DNA of 64,000 nt from Fimiplasma intestinipullorum (GCA_018715065.1 DVMJ01000051.1:1-64000); one strand, 5' to 3'; positions 23,863 through 32,249 are shown, counted from the stretch's first letter. The notes: generated by a model not told the origin, from the sequence alone. A program made the numbers and translations.

Positions 23863-25728
23863 ATGGCTATTAAATATACTTTTGAAGAAAGCTTAGTTGC
23901 ACGTCAGAATAAAGCTGAAAAAGAAATGTTAACTGAGCTGGAAAACGGAAACTATACTTGGGACAACCCTTTAGTTAAAATAAATCCATATTTTATCAAC
24001 CCATTAGCAGCTGTTGTTTTATTTAAGACAGAGGAAGAAATTGCGGTAACGATCACGGTTCATGGTAAAGAGCCTGAAGGAACGATTCAGCATACTTTCC
24101 CAAAATCTAAAACGCATGTATTACCTGTTTTAGGTTTATATGCTGATTATGAAAATACAGTTGATATCGAATTGTATCGTTCTCATAAACATACGATCAC
24201 CATTCAGACTGGACCTTTACCTGAAGATGTACCAACGCTGATCAAGATGGAGACAACCCATAGTTACTTAAGAGATGAGATGATCTTTGTTTCTCCTGCT
24301 TTGACAGACTTGGCGACAGCTTTTGACTACAAAGGAGATGTGCGCTGGCATATCAATATCCCAACTGTATTCGATATCAAACGTGTGAAGAATGGCAATA
24401 TCTTAATCGGTTCTCATCGTTTGTTAAAGATTCCTTACTATATGTCAGGCATCTATGAAATGACTTTAGTAGGTAAGATTGTTCGTGAATATTCGATTCC
24501 TGGCGGATATCATCATGATGAAATCGAGCTTCCTAACGGTAATCTTTTAGTGTTAACTGAAGATCTGACAAGTGATACGGTTGAAGATATGTGTGTTATG
24601 GTCAACCGTGAAACTGGTGAAATCATGAAAACGTGGGATTACAAAGATTTCCTCGATCCTAAGACGGTTTCACGCAGTGGTAGCTGGACAGAAGAAGACT
24701 GGTTCCATAACAACGCTGTCTGGTATGATGAAAACACGAATTCATTGACATTCTCTGGTCGTCATATCGATGCAATGTGTAACATTGATTTCGATACTGG
24801 TAAATTAAACTGGATCATCGGTGACCCAGAAGGATGGCCTGAAGAATATCAGAAATACTTCTTTAAACCAACAGGTGATGGTGAATTCGACTGGCAGTAT
24901 GAACAGCATGCAAACCTGATCACGCCTAATGGTGATGTTATGTGTTTCGATAATGGTCACTGGAGAAGCAAGAATAAAGATAACTACCTGAAGAACAAAG
25001 ATAATTTCAGCCGTGGTGTTCGTTATAAGATCAATACAGATGATATGACGATCCAGCAGGTTTGGCAGTACGGTAAAGAACGTGGTGAAGAATTCTTCTC
25101 ACAATATATCTGTAATGTTGAATTCTATAAAGAGGGACATTATATGGTACACTCCGGCGGTATTCAATACTATGGAGAACATGCTTCTGAACAGTTTGCT
25201 GCACTGATGCAGGATGATCCAAACGTTCGTTGCCGTTCAATTACTGTAGAACTTTTGGATGATGTTAAGATGCTTGAATTAGAAGTAACTGGTAACTTCT
25301 ATCGTGCTGAAAAATTATCCTTATATCATGACGGTGATAACTTACCATTAGGGGATGGCATCCGTTTAGGTTCAATGGGTGTGACAAAAGAATTCGATAC
25401 GATTATTCCTATGGAACCTTCTGGTGAAGAATTACCATATATCTATGAACCTCAAATTATCGAAGAAGATGATCGTTTCACTTTCAAAGCAACTTTCGAA
25501 AGCGGTCAGTTAGTTATGCTGATGCTGGAGAAAGATGGTGAAGAACACGGCTATTACATTTCTACTGCTCGTGGTAACTTTGCTGCTTTATGTGTTGGTA
25601 CCTTCATTGAAAAAGATGCACGTAAAGTTTCTCTGAGTGTCAATAAAGCTGGCTTAAAGGGAACTTATGATGTACGTGTTATCGTTGATGATAAGAAGTT
25701 CGATACTGGTATCCAGATTACTTGTTAA
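23863..25728 (+). CDS. assT: Arylsulfate sulfotransferase-like protein, copy 2
   Basis: A 621-residue paralogue of the preceding gene, 20 nt downstream with AAGGAGG. It has the same Ig-like domain plus propeller layout and all the expected catalytic residues: H217/H218 (YHHD), H282 (DWFH), R300 and H349 (YEQHA). It too lacks a signal peptide. Differences from copy 1 include Asn for the cysteine two residues after the active-site His (QHAN against QHAC), and altered loops after NGDVMCFDN and after the GGI(Q/A)Y segment, which is consistent with a different acceptor or donor. The strongest blocks are near-identical, indicating tandem duplication followed by divergence. A strong terminator closes the unit. 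Confidence 0.85.
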   Translation: MAIKYTFEESLVARQNKAEKEMLTELENGNYTWDNPLVKINPYFINPLAAVVLFKTEEEIAVTITVHGKEPEGTIQHTFPKSKTHVLPVLGLYADYENTVDIELYRSHKHTITIQTGPLPEDVPTLIKMETTHSYLRDEMIFVSPALTDLATAFDYKGDVRWHINIPTVFDIKRVKNGNILIGSHRLLKIPYYMSGIYEMTLVGKIVREYSIPGGYHHDEIELPNGNLLVLTEDLTSDTVEDMCVMVNRETGEIMKTWDYKDFLDPKTVSRSGSWTEEDWFHNNAVWYDENTNSLTFSGRHIDAMCNIDFDTGKLNWIIGDPEGWPEEYQKYFFKPTGDGEFDWQYEQHANLITPNGDVMCFDNGHWRSKNKDNYLKNKDNFSRGVRYKINTDDMTIQQVWQYGKERGEEFFSQYICNVEFYKEGHYMVHSGGIQYYGEHASEQFAALMQDDPNVRCRSITVELLDDVKMLELEVTGNFYRAEKLSLYHDGDNLPLGDGIRLGSMGVTKEFDTIIPMEPSGEELPYIYEPQIIEEDDRFTFKATFESGQLVMLMLEKDGEEHGYYISTARGNFAALCVGTFIEKDARKVSLSVNKAGLKGTYDVRVIVDDKKFDTGIQITC

Positions 25729-25733
25729 TATTG

Positions 25734-25766
25734 AGTGTCTAAGCGAGAGCTTAGACACTTTTTTTG
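25734..25766 (+). terminator. Terminator of the sulfotransferase unit
   Basis: An 11-bp perfect stem (25734-25744 with 25749-25759), GAGA tetraloop, T8: the strongest terminator in the window. Confidence 0.92.
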
Positions 25767-26100
25767 AATTATGATAGGATCATAAAAAAGTACTTTTAAA
25801 CAAAATAGGTTCTATTCATATGATTTCTGCAACTGAAACGGACTCCATCACATTGATTTTGGAATATGTTTTATTTTGATCAATTGACAGTTAAAAGTGC
25901 CAGCTGTTTGATCCTGCTGGCGTGTTGTTGGAAAGTATGAGAAAATGGGATCATTTTCGAGCCTTCATTCAGAAAAATAATCAGTGTGAGGATCTGCCCA
26001 ATAATGAAAGTATAATTTGTAGATCTTCATGACCTATGCAACATGTTTTTAGTAGAAGGAGACTGCCCATTTTTTAGCTTTTATATCAAATAAAGTGCAA
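25767..26100. other. Gene-free intergenic stretch
   Basis: I see no credible gene in these 330 bases. They hold a SigA-like TTGACA (25884-25889) with a weak TTTGAT 17 nt on, a hairpin GCCAGC/GCTGGC (25899-25904 with 25916-25921), and another GAAAATG/CATTTTC (25941-25947 with 25952-25958). A frame of 31 codons from 25938 lacks a ribosome site. It may be decayed sequence or a small RNA. Confidence 0.4.
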
Positions 26101-26102
26101 AT

Positions 26103-26129
26103 AAAAAGGCCTATCCAATAAGGATAGGC
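26103..26129 (-). terminator. Terminator after ptsI
   Basis: Stem GCCTATCC (26109-26116) with GGATAGGC (26122-26129), 5-nt loop; the A run at 26103-26107 is the T run of the minus strand. Confidence 0.85.
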
Positions 26130-26136
26130 GCATGTT

Positions 26137-27849
26137 TTATTGAACGTTAGTATACTGCTTAACTAATTCAACAACTTCTTCCATTGTTGATTTATTTAAG
26201 GCTTCTTCAGCTAATTTGTTCATTTCAGCTTTATTTAAGCTGCGGATCAATTTACGATCGGCGAGTACTGAAGTAGCTGACATTGAGAATTCATCCAATC
26301 CTAAACCAATCAGTAATGGAGCAGCCATTAATTCACCAGCCATTTCACCGCACATACCAGTCCATTTGCCTTCTTTATGGCTTGCATCAATGACATTTTT
26401 AACCAATCTTAGAATGGATGGGTTATAAGGCTGATATAAATAAGAGATAGAAGATGACATACGGTCAGCTGCGAATGTGTACTGAATCAGGTCATTAGTA
26501 CCGATTGAGAAGAAGTCTACTTCTTTAGCAAATTGATCAGCTAAAACTGCAGCAGCTGGGATTTCAATCATAATACCTAACTGAATCGTATCAGAAACTT
26601 TAACACCTTCACTGATTAATTTTTCTTTCTCTTCTAAGAAGATCTTCTTTGCATCTCTGAATTCATTCAGGGTTGCAATCATTGGGAACATGATCCTCAA
26701 ATCACCATAAACAGATGCTCTTAACAGGGCTCTTAACTGTGTTCTGAAGATGTCCTCACGCTGGAAGCAAAGACGAATCGCACGAACACCTAAGAATGGG
26801 TTCATTTCTTCAGGCAGAGGCAGTGCAGGTAATTTTTTATCGCCGCCGATGTCCAAAGTACGTACGACAACTGGTTTACCGTTCAGACCTTCTAAGACAG
26901 CTTTATAAGCTTCAAACTGTGTATCTTCACTTGGAAGTTCATCTGATTCCATATAAAGGAATTCAGTACGATAGAGTCCAACACCTTCAGCGCCGTTTGC
27001 CAAAACAGCATCGATATCTTTAGGAGAACCGATGTTAGCGACTAATTCAACCTGGTAACCGTCTGTTGTGATAGATTTTTCATCCTTTAACTGTTTCAGT
27101 TCTTCACGGTATGCAATGTAAGCATCACGTTTTTTCGTATATTCCTGTACAGTTGTTTCATCAGGATTAACGATGACGCATCCATCAGAGCCGTCCAAAA
27201 TAATCATGTCACCATCATTGACTTCTTCTGTGATTGTGTTCGTAGCAACGACAGCAGGAATTTCCATGGAGCGAGCTAAAATAGCAGAGTGGCTAGTACG
27301 TCCGCCAATATCAGTGGCAAATCCTTTAACAAGATTTTTATTTAACTGAGCTGTATCAGAAGGTGTTAAGTCATGTGCGATAATAACAACTTCCTCATTG
27401 ATTAATGATGGATTTGGTAAAGATTTACCTAATAAACCAGCGATGACGCGACGGGAAACGTCTCGAATATCAGCTGCTCTTTCACGGAAGTATTCATCTT
27501 CCATGGATTCGAACATACCGATAAACATATTGGCAATTTCCTGTAAAGCAAATTCTGCGTTTACCTTATCGCCATTGATTTTCGTAATCGTCTGGTCTTT
27601 CAATTCTGGGTCCTGTAAAACCATGATATGCGCATCAAAAATAGCTGCTTCTTCTTCAGATAAATTTTTTGTTGCAGCAGCTTTGATAGCTACAAGGTCT
27701 TCCTGAACCTGTGCGATCGTTGCTTCGAAACGAGCAACTTCATTTGCTGTGTCTTCAATTGTTTTTTGTGTTACTGTGAGATCAGGCATATCTAATTTAT
27801 AAGCTTTTGCAATCGCAATTCCATTAGATGCCGCGATACCTTTGATCAT
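26137..27849 (-). CDS. ptsI: PTS enzyme I (phosphoenolpyruvate-protein phosphotransferase)
   Basis: A 570-residue Enzyme I that transfers phosphate from PEP to HPr to start sugar uptake. The phospho-accepting His is H187 in GGRTSHSAILARS. The PEP-binding barrel has VVRTLDIGGDKKLPAL, GVRAIRLCFQRED, MFPMIATLNE, SIGTNDLIQYTFAADRMS and the catalytic Cys in WTGMCGEMAGE. ATG 27849 follows GGAGGTGC. HPr (ptsH), its usual neighbour, is not here, so the pair is split. Codons show the same high-expression bias as the sulfotransferase genes. Confidence 0.97.
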   Translation of the reverse strand: MIKGIAASNGIAIAKAYKLDMPDLTVTQKTIEDTANEVARFEATIAQVQEDLVAIKAAATKNLSEEEAAIFDAHIMVLQDPELKDQTITKINGDKVNAEFALQEIANMFIGMFESMEDEYFRERAADIRDVSRRVIAGLLGKSLPNPSLINEEVVIIAHDLTPSDTAQLNKNLVKGFATDIGGRTSHSAILARSMEIPAVVATNTITEEVNDGDMIILDGSDGCVIVNPDETTVQEYTKKRDAYIAYREELKQLKDEKSITTDGYQVELVANIGSPKDIDAVLANGAEGVGLYRTEFLYMESDELPSEDTQFEAYKAVLEGLNGKPVVVRTLDIGGDKKLPALPLPEEMNPFLGVRAIRLCFQREDIFRTQLRALLRASVYGDLRIMFPMIATLNEFRDAKKIFLEEKEKLISEGVKVSDTIQLGIMIEIPAAAVLADQFAKEVDFFSIGTNDLIQYTFAADRMSSSISYLYQPYNPSILRLVKNVIDASHKEGKWTGMCGEMAGELMAAPLLIGLGLDEFSMSATSVLADRKLIRSLNKAEMNKLAEEALNKSTMEEVVELVKQYTNVQ

Positions 27850-28012
27850 TTGTTATGCACCTCCATATAGTATTATTTTAGCTTATTTTGATACAAAAAT
27901 AAAGACTTTCTTCAATAAATTGTAAAGGCTTTAATTAATTACAGAAGAATATCATCAAATGGTATTTTTGTCTCATTGTTTAAGACTTCACGCAAAAATT
28001 TGTGGTAAAGAG

Positions 28013-28041
28013 TTGAGAATTTTAGTATTTCTTGTTATGAT
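28013..28041 (+). promoter_or_regulatory. SigA-type promoter of nagB
   Basis: TTGAGA (28013-28018), 17-nt spacer, TATGAT (28036-28041) with an extended TGT before it. Transcription should begin near 28048, leaving a short leader. Confidence 0.7.
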
Positions 28042-28070
28042 ATATATGTATAGATTTGGAGGGACATAAA

Positions 28071-28802
28071 ATGGAATTAATTATTGTAAAGAACTATGAG
28101 GAAGCAAGTGATCTGGCTTTCGAGCATATGATCGAAGTGGTCAAAAGCAATCCTAAAGCGAATTTAGGCTTAGCGACGGGTTCGACACCAATCGGGTTAT
28201 ATGATCGTATGGTTAAGGATCATCAAACGAACGGGACATCTTATAAGGAAATCAAGACATTTAACTTAGATGAATACTTTGGTTTAGATCCTCAGCATGA
28301 ACAGAGTTATTATCGCTTTATGTATGAGCATCTTTTCAAAGACATTGATATCAATCTGGACAATACCCATGTACCTAGCGGAGTAGGAGATATTCAAGAA
28401 AACTGCAATCAGTACAACGCTTTATTAAAAGAAAATCCTATTGATATTCAATTGCTTGGAATTGGTGGAAATGGACACATTGGCTTCAATGAGCCAGGAA
28501 CAGCTTTTGATTCTGTTACGCATTATATTGAATTAAAACAACGTACACGTGAAGATAATGCGAGACTCTTCTTCAATGGTCATCTTGAAGAGGTCCCTAC
28601 ACATGCGATTACAATGGGAATCAGCAATATTATGGCTGCAAAGAAGGTCCTGCTGATTGCATGCGGTGAAAACAAGGCGGATGCAATCGTTAAGATGGTT
28701 GAAGAGGAACCTTCAGTTGATTGTCCGGCTAGTGCCTTGAAAAATCATCCTAACTGTGTATGTATCGTTGATGAAGCAGCAGCTTCAAAACTTTCAAAGT
28801 AA
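28071..28802 (+). CDS. nagB: Glucosamine-6-phosphate deaminase
   Basis: A 243-residue NagB that converts glucosamine-6-phosphate to fructose-6-phosphate and ammonia. LGLATGSTPIGLYDRMV is the phosphate-binding loop. NLDEYFGL has the catalytic Asp, GIGGNGHIGFNEPG contains the catalytic region, and HAITMGISNIM the following helix. ATG 28071 has GGAGGG at 8 nt; a TTG at 28056 lacks a site. It is monocistronic with a good promoter and terminator, and lies next to ptsI, which fits amino-sugar use. Confidence 0.97.
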   Translation: MELIIVKNYEEASDLAFEHMIEVVKSNPKANLGLATGSTPIGLYDRMVKDHQTNGTSYKEIKTFNLDEYFGLDPQHEQSYYRFMYEHLFKDIDINLDNTHVPSGVGDIQENCNQYNALLKENPIDIQLLGIGGNGHIGFNEPGTAFDSVTHYIELKQRTREDNARLFFNGHLEEVPTHAITMGISNIMAAKKVLLIACGENKADAIVKMVEEEPSVDCPASALKNHPNCVCIVDEAAASKLSK

Positions 28803-28809
28803 AAAGGAA

Positions 28810-28837
28810 AACTCGTGAATGGTTCACGAGTTTTTTT
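28810..28837 (+). terminator. Terminator after nagB, probably bidirectional
   Basis: Stem AACTCGTGAA (28810-28819) with TTCACGAGTT (28823-28832), then T7. An A run at 28799-28805 could serve the minus strand gene whose stop lies in the right arm. Confidence 0.85.
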
Positions 28838-29321
28838 CATGAAATAAATTTTTCTCAAGTATTTTGACTACCTGACTCAGATATAATTCGTCTTTTTGAT
28901 CAAAACGTCCCTTGACAGGCGCATCAATATCTAAGACCGCGTACAGCTGGTCCTGTTGCATGATCGGCAGGACTATCTCGCTTTGACTCTTGGCATCGCA
29001 GGCAATGTGTCCCGGAAACTGGTGTACATCATCGACACGCTGAATGGATTGGGTGGTGGCAGCTTTACCACAGACACCTTGCGTCAATAAGATCGTATCA
29101 CAGGCAGGCAATCCCTGAAAAGGCCCCAAGGTCAATCGTTCGCCTTCTGCCAGGTAAAAGCCCACCCAATTGATGTTGTCTAGGTAAACATTAAGAAGTG
29201 CTGCCGCATTGCTGAGTTTGGCTAAAGGAGTAGGCGCGTTCTGAAGCAAACTATCGAGCGAGAGGAGAATTTCATGGTAACATGCATCCTGATCCTGTAT
29301 TCCGTCTTTTTTCATAAACAT
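28824..29321 (-). CDS. msrC: Free methionine-(R)-sulfoxide reductase (GAF fold)
   Basis: A 165-residue GAF-domain enzyme that reduces free L-methionine-R-sulfoxide, using thioredoxin. The three functional cysteines stand in GPFQGLPACDTI, GVCGKAA and FPGHIACDAKSQSEIVLPI, the diagnostic fRMsr pattern. ATG 29321 follows AGAAGGTGA and gives the same length as the E. coli enzyme; the frame is open to 29372 and a second ATG stands at 29315. It is divergent from the next gene. Thioredoxin reductase and thioredoxin are encoded 7 kb away. Confidence 0.93.
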   Translation of the reverse strand: MFMKKDGIQDQDACYHEILLSLDSLLQNAPTPLAKLSNAAALLNVYLDNINWVGFYLAEGERLTLGPFQGLPACDTILLTQGVCGKAATTQSIQRVDDVHQFPGHIACDAKSQSEIVLPIMQQDQLYAVLDIDAPVKGRFDQKDELYLSQVVKILEKNLFHEKNS

Positions 29322-29403
29322 ACTTTCACCTTCTTTTGCTAATATCATACCTTTATAGATGATTTTTTTCAAGTTTCATGTTACAATTTTAGATGGTGAT
29401 GAA

Positions 29404-30354
29404 ATGATGAAAGCTTTACTTTGTAAAATTGCATGGATGGAACGATACCATGGTGAAGATATAGAGACAGGTTGTCAATTAGAGAATAGCGATCATGAAA
29501 AATCTAATTTTATCAATTTTGAAGGAACTTATTATGGCTATCTCCATACTCAGGATCTGACACCTTTGATCAAAGAGCATCATACCAAATACCCATATGT
29601 GATCTTCTATGCAACACATCCGCAAAAAGGAAATAAGATCGTCGGATGGTATAAAGAGGCACTGGTCTTTCGAGATGAACAGCTCTTTGATCCGGAATGC
29701 CCGTATTTTGTCAGAGCACGGGATGAAAATGTGGTTTTACTAGCCAGTGATGATCGGCGTTTTTCGATTCGCGTCGATGATTGGGTCAGTGAGATTGAAA
29801 TTGATCGTTCCTTACAAACTTACTTACGGCATTCACGACGTATCAATTATCGCCATTCAGATCTGCAGATCTCATCCACAATGAATCTGCCTAGTTTGCA
29901 CGCTACCTGTGAATTTATTGAAAAGGCGATGATGGAAGAAAACGGTCTGATGGCATTGCAGTTAGTGAATAAAGGGATGATGACTTACGGTAAGTTAGCC
30001 AGTCTGATCTATTATAAAGCGTGGATCCTCTATTCATTCAATCAATTTCGGCGTGCCAGCATCCTGCTTTATCAAATCAAAGATGTGCCTGAACTACATG
30101 AGTTTGCCTGTTATATGCTTGGTAATATTTATTTTCAGATCTGCGACTATGAAATGTCGATTAGCTGTTTCAAAGAAGTGAAACATGTGAATCAGGATGA
30201 GTGTTATTATATGCTCGCACAGGCCTATGCTATGGAATCAGATGTAGGAATGGCTTTAAACATGATTAAAAAAGCCTTATCAATTCAACAACTTGATGTT
30301 TATGAGACCCTTTATCAGGAATTATTAGCCTGGAGTCAGGATACCAGGAGATAA
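29404..30354 (+). CDS. PUA/EVE-like N-domain plus TPR-like protein, unknown function
   Basis: A 316-residue protein. The N-terminal half (about 1-140) begins MMKALLCKIAWMERYHGEDIETG and includes GYLHTQDL and IVGWYKEALVFRDEQLF, a pattern I associate with EVE/PUA-like domains that occur in front of nuclease or effector domains. The C-terminal half (about 170-310) is a series of paired helices (ASLIYYKAWILYSFNQFRRA, CYMLGNIYFQICDYEMSI, CYYMLAQAYAMESDVGMAL) that look like TPRs. Start ATG 29404 follows GGTGA, with TACAAT at 29382-29387 as a possible -10. No partner effector is adjacent. Function not assigned. Confidence 0.7.
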   Translation: MMKALLCKIAWMERYHGEDIETGCQLENSDHEKSNFINFEGTYYGYLHTQDLTPLIKEHHTKYPYVIFYATHPQKGNKIVGWYKEALVFRDEQLFDPECPYFVRARDENVVLLASDDRRFSIRVDDWVSEIEIDRSLQTYLRHSRRINYRHSDLQISSTMNLPSLHATCEFIEKAMMEENGLMALQLVNKGMMTYGKLASLIYYKAWILYSFNQFRRASILLYQIKDVPELHEFACYMLGNIYFQICDYEMSISCFKEVKHVNQDECYYMLAQAYAMESDVGMALNMIKKALSIQQLDVYETLYQELLAWSQDTRR

Positions 30355-30428
30355 TTTAATAGCATATAATGACGAAATATGTTAGAATAAATATATCTAT
30401 ATGATAATAACTGAAAGGGTGAGCAGTT

Positions 30429-31637
30429 TTGAGTTTAGTTAAGAAGTGGTATCAGCTGACCCTAGGTGAAAAAGCGATCATATGCATTATTTTCTCGCTT
30501 TTTTTGCCATTCTATTTTTCATTGCTGGCAATGGCTTTGCTGATCATTGTCTTAGCCTGCAAAAAACAGCTGATGCCCTGCTTTCGTGAAATAAAGGGTG
30601 CCTGGGGGATCATTCCTTTTGTGTTTCTAAATGCGCTTGTTTCCCTTTACTACCACAATGGGTTGGGATTTGGATGTTCTATCGCTATCTTTTTGGTTTT
30701 TTCTGTCATCCTTTATTATCAACGCCATGTCTCGAATTCTTTATTCGAACTCATTATGGAGATCATGATCTTCATGAGCATCTTCTGTGCTTTGTATGGA
30801 CTGATCGAATATCATGGCGTATTGAAGGGAATGGGCATCGAAAAGTTTGAGATCATGATTTTTGACTTGCCTAAGGATCGTCTGAACTCCGTTTTCTTCA
30901 ATGCCAACTATTATGCGATGATGATTGAATTTTTTTGTTTGATGGCATATTATAAGCTGTTGAAACATCCTGTTTGGCAGCGCTGTCTCTATTATCTTTT
31001 CGTGATTGGTCTTAATCTTTTTGTATTGTACCTGACTGCCTGTCGAACGGCCTGGCCATCTCTTTGTGCAGGGATCTTTGTTTTGACGCTGTTGAGTCGA
31101 AATAAAAAACTGATTGCAGCTGTCTTTGTCATTGGTGTGATCTTTGCTATTGTGTTTCTCTCGATCCCGGATTTATTCCCCAGAGCGGACAATATTGCAG
31201 ATTACTACGAATCCCGACAGCTGATTTGGAAGATTTCTATGGAGAATATTGCCAAGCATCCGCTTTTTGGAGAGGGGCCTTTAACTTACAATATGATCTG
31301 GTCCTGGTATCCAGGCGGTTTTGAAACACAGCATGCTCACAGTCTGTATATTGATCCTTTTTTGAGTCATGGGCTGGTCGGAGTCGTATTGATAGCGCCA
31401 TATTTTATCGCACGTGCCAAGGATTTGATGGGGATGATAAAAAGTCGGGATCACTTTTTACTGGTCGGACTGGTTCTAGGTACGATTACGACGACACTCT
31501 GTCACGGTTTTCTTGATTACACAGTCTTTTTTGTTCAAACCGGCTTCACTTTCTTATTGATCATAGGGTCTATGTCCGCTTTTAAACAATCAAAAAATGA
31601 ACCTGTAGGTTCATCTTTTCAGGAAGGAGAAGAATGA
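30429..31637 (+). CDS. O-antigen ligase-like (Wzy/WaaL) membrane protein
   Basis: A 402-residue polytopic protein with about 10-12 membrane helices. It contains the O-antigen ligase/polymerase family signature, a periplasmic loop around YYESRQLIWKISMENIAKHPLFGEGPLTYN and QHAHSLYIDPFLSHGLVGVVL (the H.H/N...L...G.G pattern). Such proteins polymerise or transfer surface glycans. No glycosyltransferases or flippase lie nearby, so the product is unknown. The start is TTG 30429 after AAGGGTGA. Its last 27 nt overlap the end of the convergent phosphodiesterase gene. Confidence 0.82.
   Translation: MSLVKKWYQLTLGEKAIICIIFSLFLPFYFSLLAMALLIIVLACKKQLMPCFREIKGAWGIIPFVFLNALVSLYYHNGLGFGCSIAIFLVFSVILYYQRHVSNSLFELIMEIMIFMSIFCALYGLIEYHGVLKGMGIEKFEIMIFDLPKDRLNSVFFNANYYAMMIEFFCLMAYYKLLKHPVWQRCLYYLFVIGLNLFVLYLTACRTAWPSLCAGIFVLTLLSRNKKLIAAVFVIGVIFAIVFLSIPDLFPRADNIADYYESRQLIWKISMENIAKHPLFGEGPLTYNMIWSWYPGGFETQHAHSLYIDPFLSHGLVGVVLIAPYFIARAKDLMGMIKSRDHFLLVGLVLGTITTTLCHGFLDYTVFFVQTGFTFLLIIGSMSAFKQSKNEPVGSSFQEGEE
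31592..31614 (-). terminator. Terminator of the phosphodiesterase gene, inside the ligase-like gene
   Basis: Stem ATGAACC (31597-31603) with GGTTCAT (31608-31614), with an A run to the left giving the minus-strand T run. It lies wholly in coding sequence of the convergent gene. Confidence 0.65.
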
Positions 31638-32162
31638 TTTCTTCTTCTTTTTTGTTTGCGATCCTAAAACAAGATCATCCACACAGGCATGTGTTTTCGC
31701 ATGGTAAAAATGAATGGTCAGATCATCGCCTAGATCAACGATCGCATAAGTAGGGACAAAGACCTTTCCACCGCGCGGGAAGGCCACACTGCCGGGATTG
31801 AGAATGGTCAGGTCATCTCTTTTGGCTACCATTGGATGATGTGTGTGACCGTAGCAGATGAGATCGACATTTTTAGTCTTTCCGTACGCGACAAGATCAT
31901 CCAGCCCATCTTCGACAACCTGCTCGTGGCCATGTACGATCAAGATTTGATAATGATCGATTTCGATGATCAATTCTTTAGGCATAGTAGGGACATCTGT
32001 ATTTCCCTGTACTAGATAGAGTGTCTCAATTTTCAGTGAGGCAGGATCATCCTGAATATCACCGCAGTGAAGGCAGATAGAAATGTCCGGATGCGCTTGA
32101 AAAATTCCCTGTAAAGTGGCATTATGCACGTGGGAGTCAGAAACAACAAGTAGACTTGTCAT
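31611..32162 (-). CDS. YfcE/MJ0936-type metallophosphodiesterase
   Basis: A 183-residue calcineurin-fold phosphodiesterase. Metal-ligand motifs run in order: VVSDSHVHN, LHCGDIQDD, VQGNTDVP, IVHGHE, CYGHTHHPMV and NPGSVAFPRGG. These enzymes hydrolyse phosphodiesters in vitro, and their cell role is unclear. Start ATG 32162 has AGGAGGT at 8 nt; a TTG three bases upstream is also possible. The gene converges on and overlaps the ligase-like gene. Confidence 0.93.
   Translation of the reverse strand: MTSLLVVSDSHVHNATLQGIFQAHPDISICLHCGDIQDDPASLKIETLYLVQGNTDVPTMPKELIIEIDHYQILIVHGHEQVVEDGLDDLVAYGKTKNVDLICYGHTHHPMVAKRDDLTILNPGSVAFPRGGKVFVPTYAIVDLGDDLTIHFYHAKTHACVDDLVLGSQTKKKKKSFFSFLKR
31629..31653 (+). 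terminator. Terminator after the ligase-like gene
   Basis: Stem GAAGAA (31629-31634) with TTCTTC (31639-31644), the stop codon TGA in the loop, then a T-rich run. It lies in the coding sequence of the convergent phosphodiesterase. Confidence 0.55.
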
Positions 32163-32249
32163 CAAAAAAGACCTCCTTTGGTAATGATGAACTGTTCAAA
32201 TTATAGCATATTTTCTTCTTTAATTCATTTTAAAGACATTAAAAAGTGA

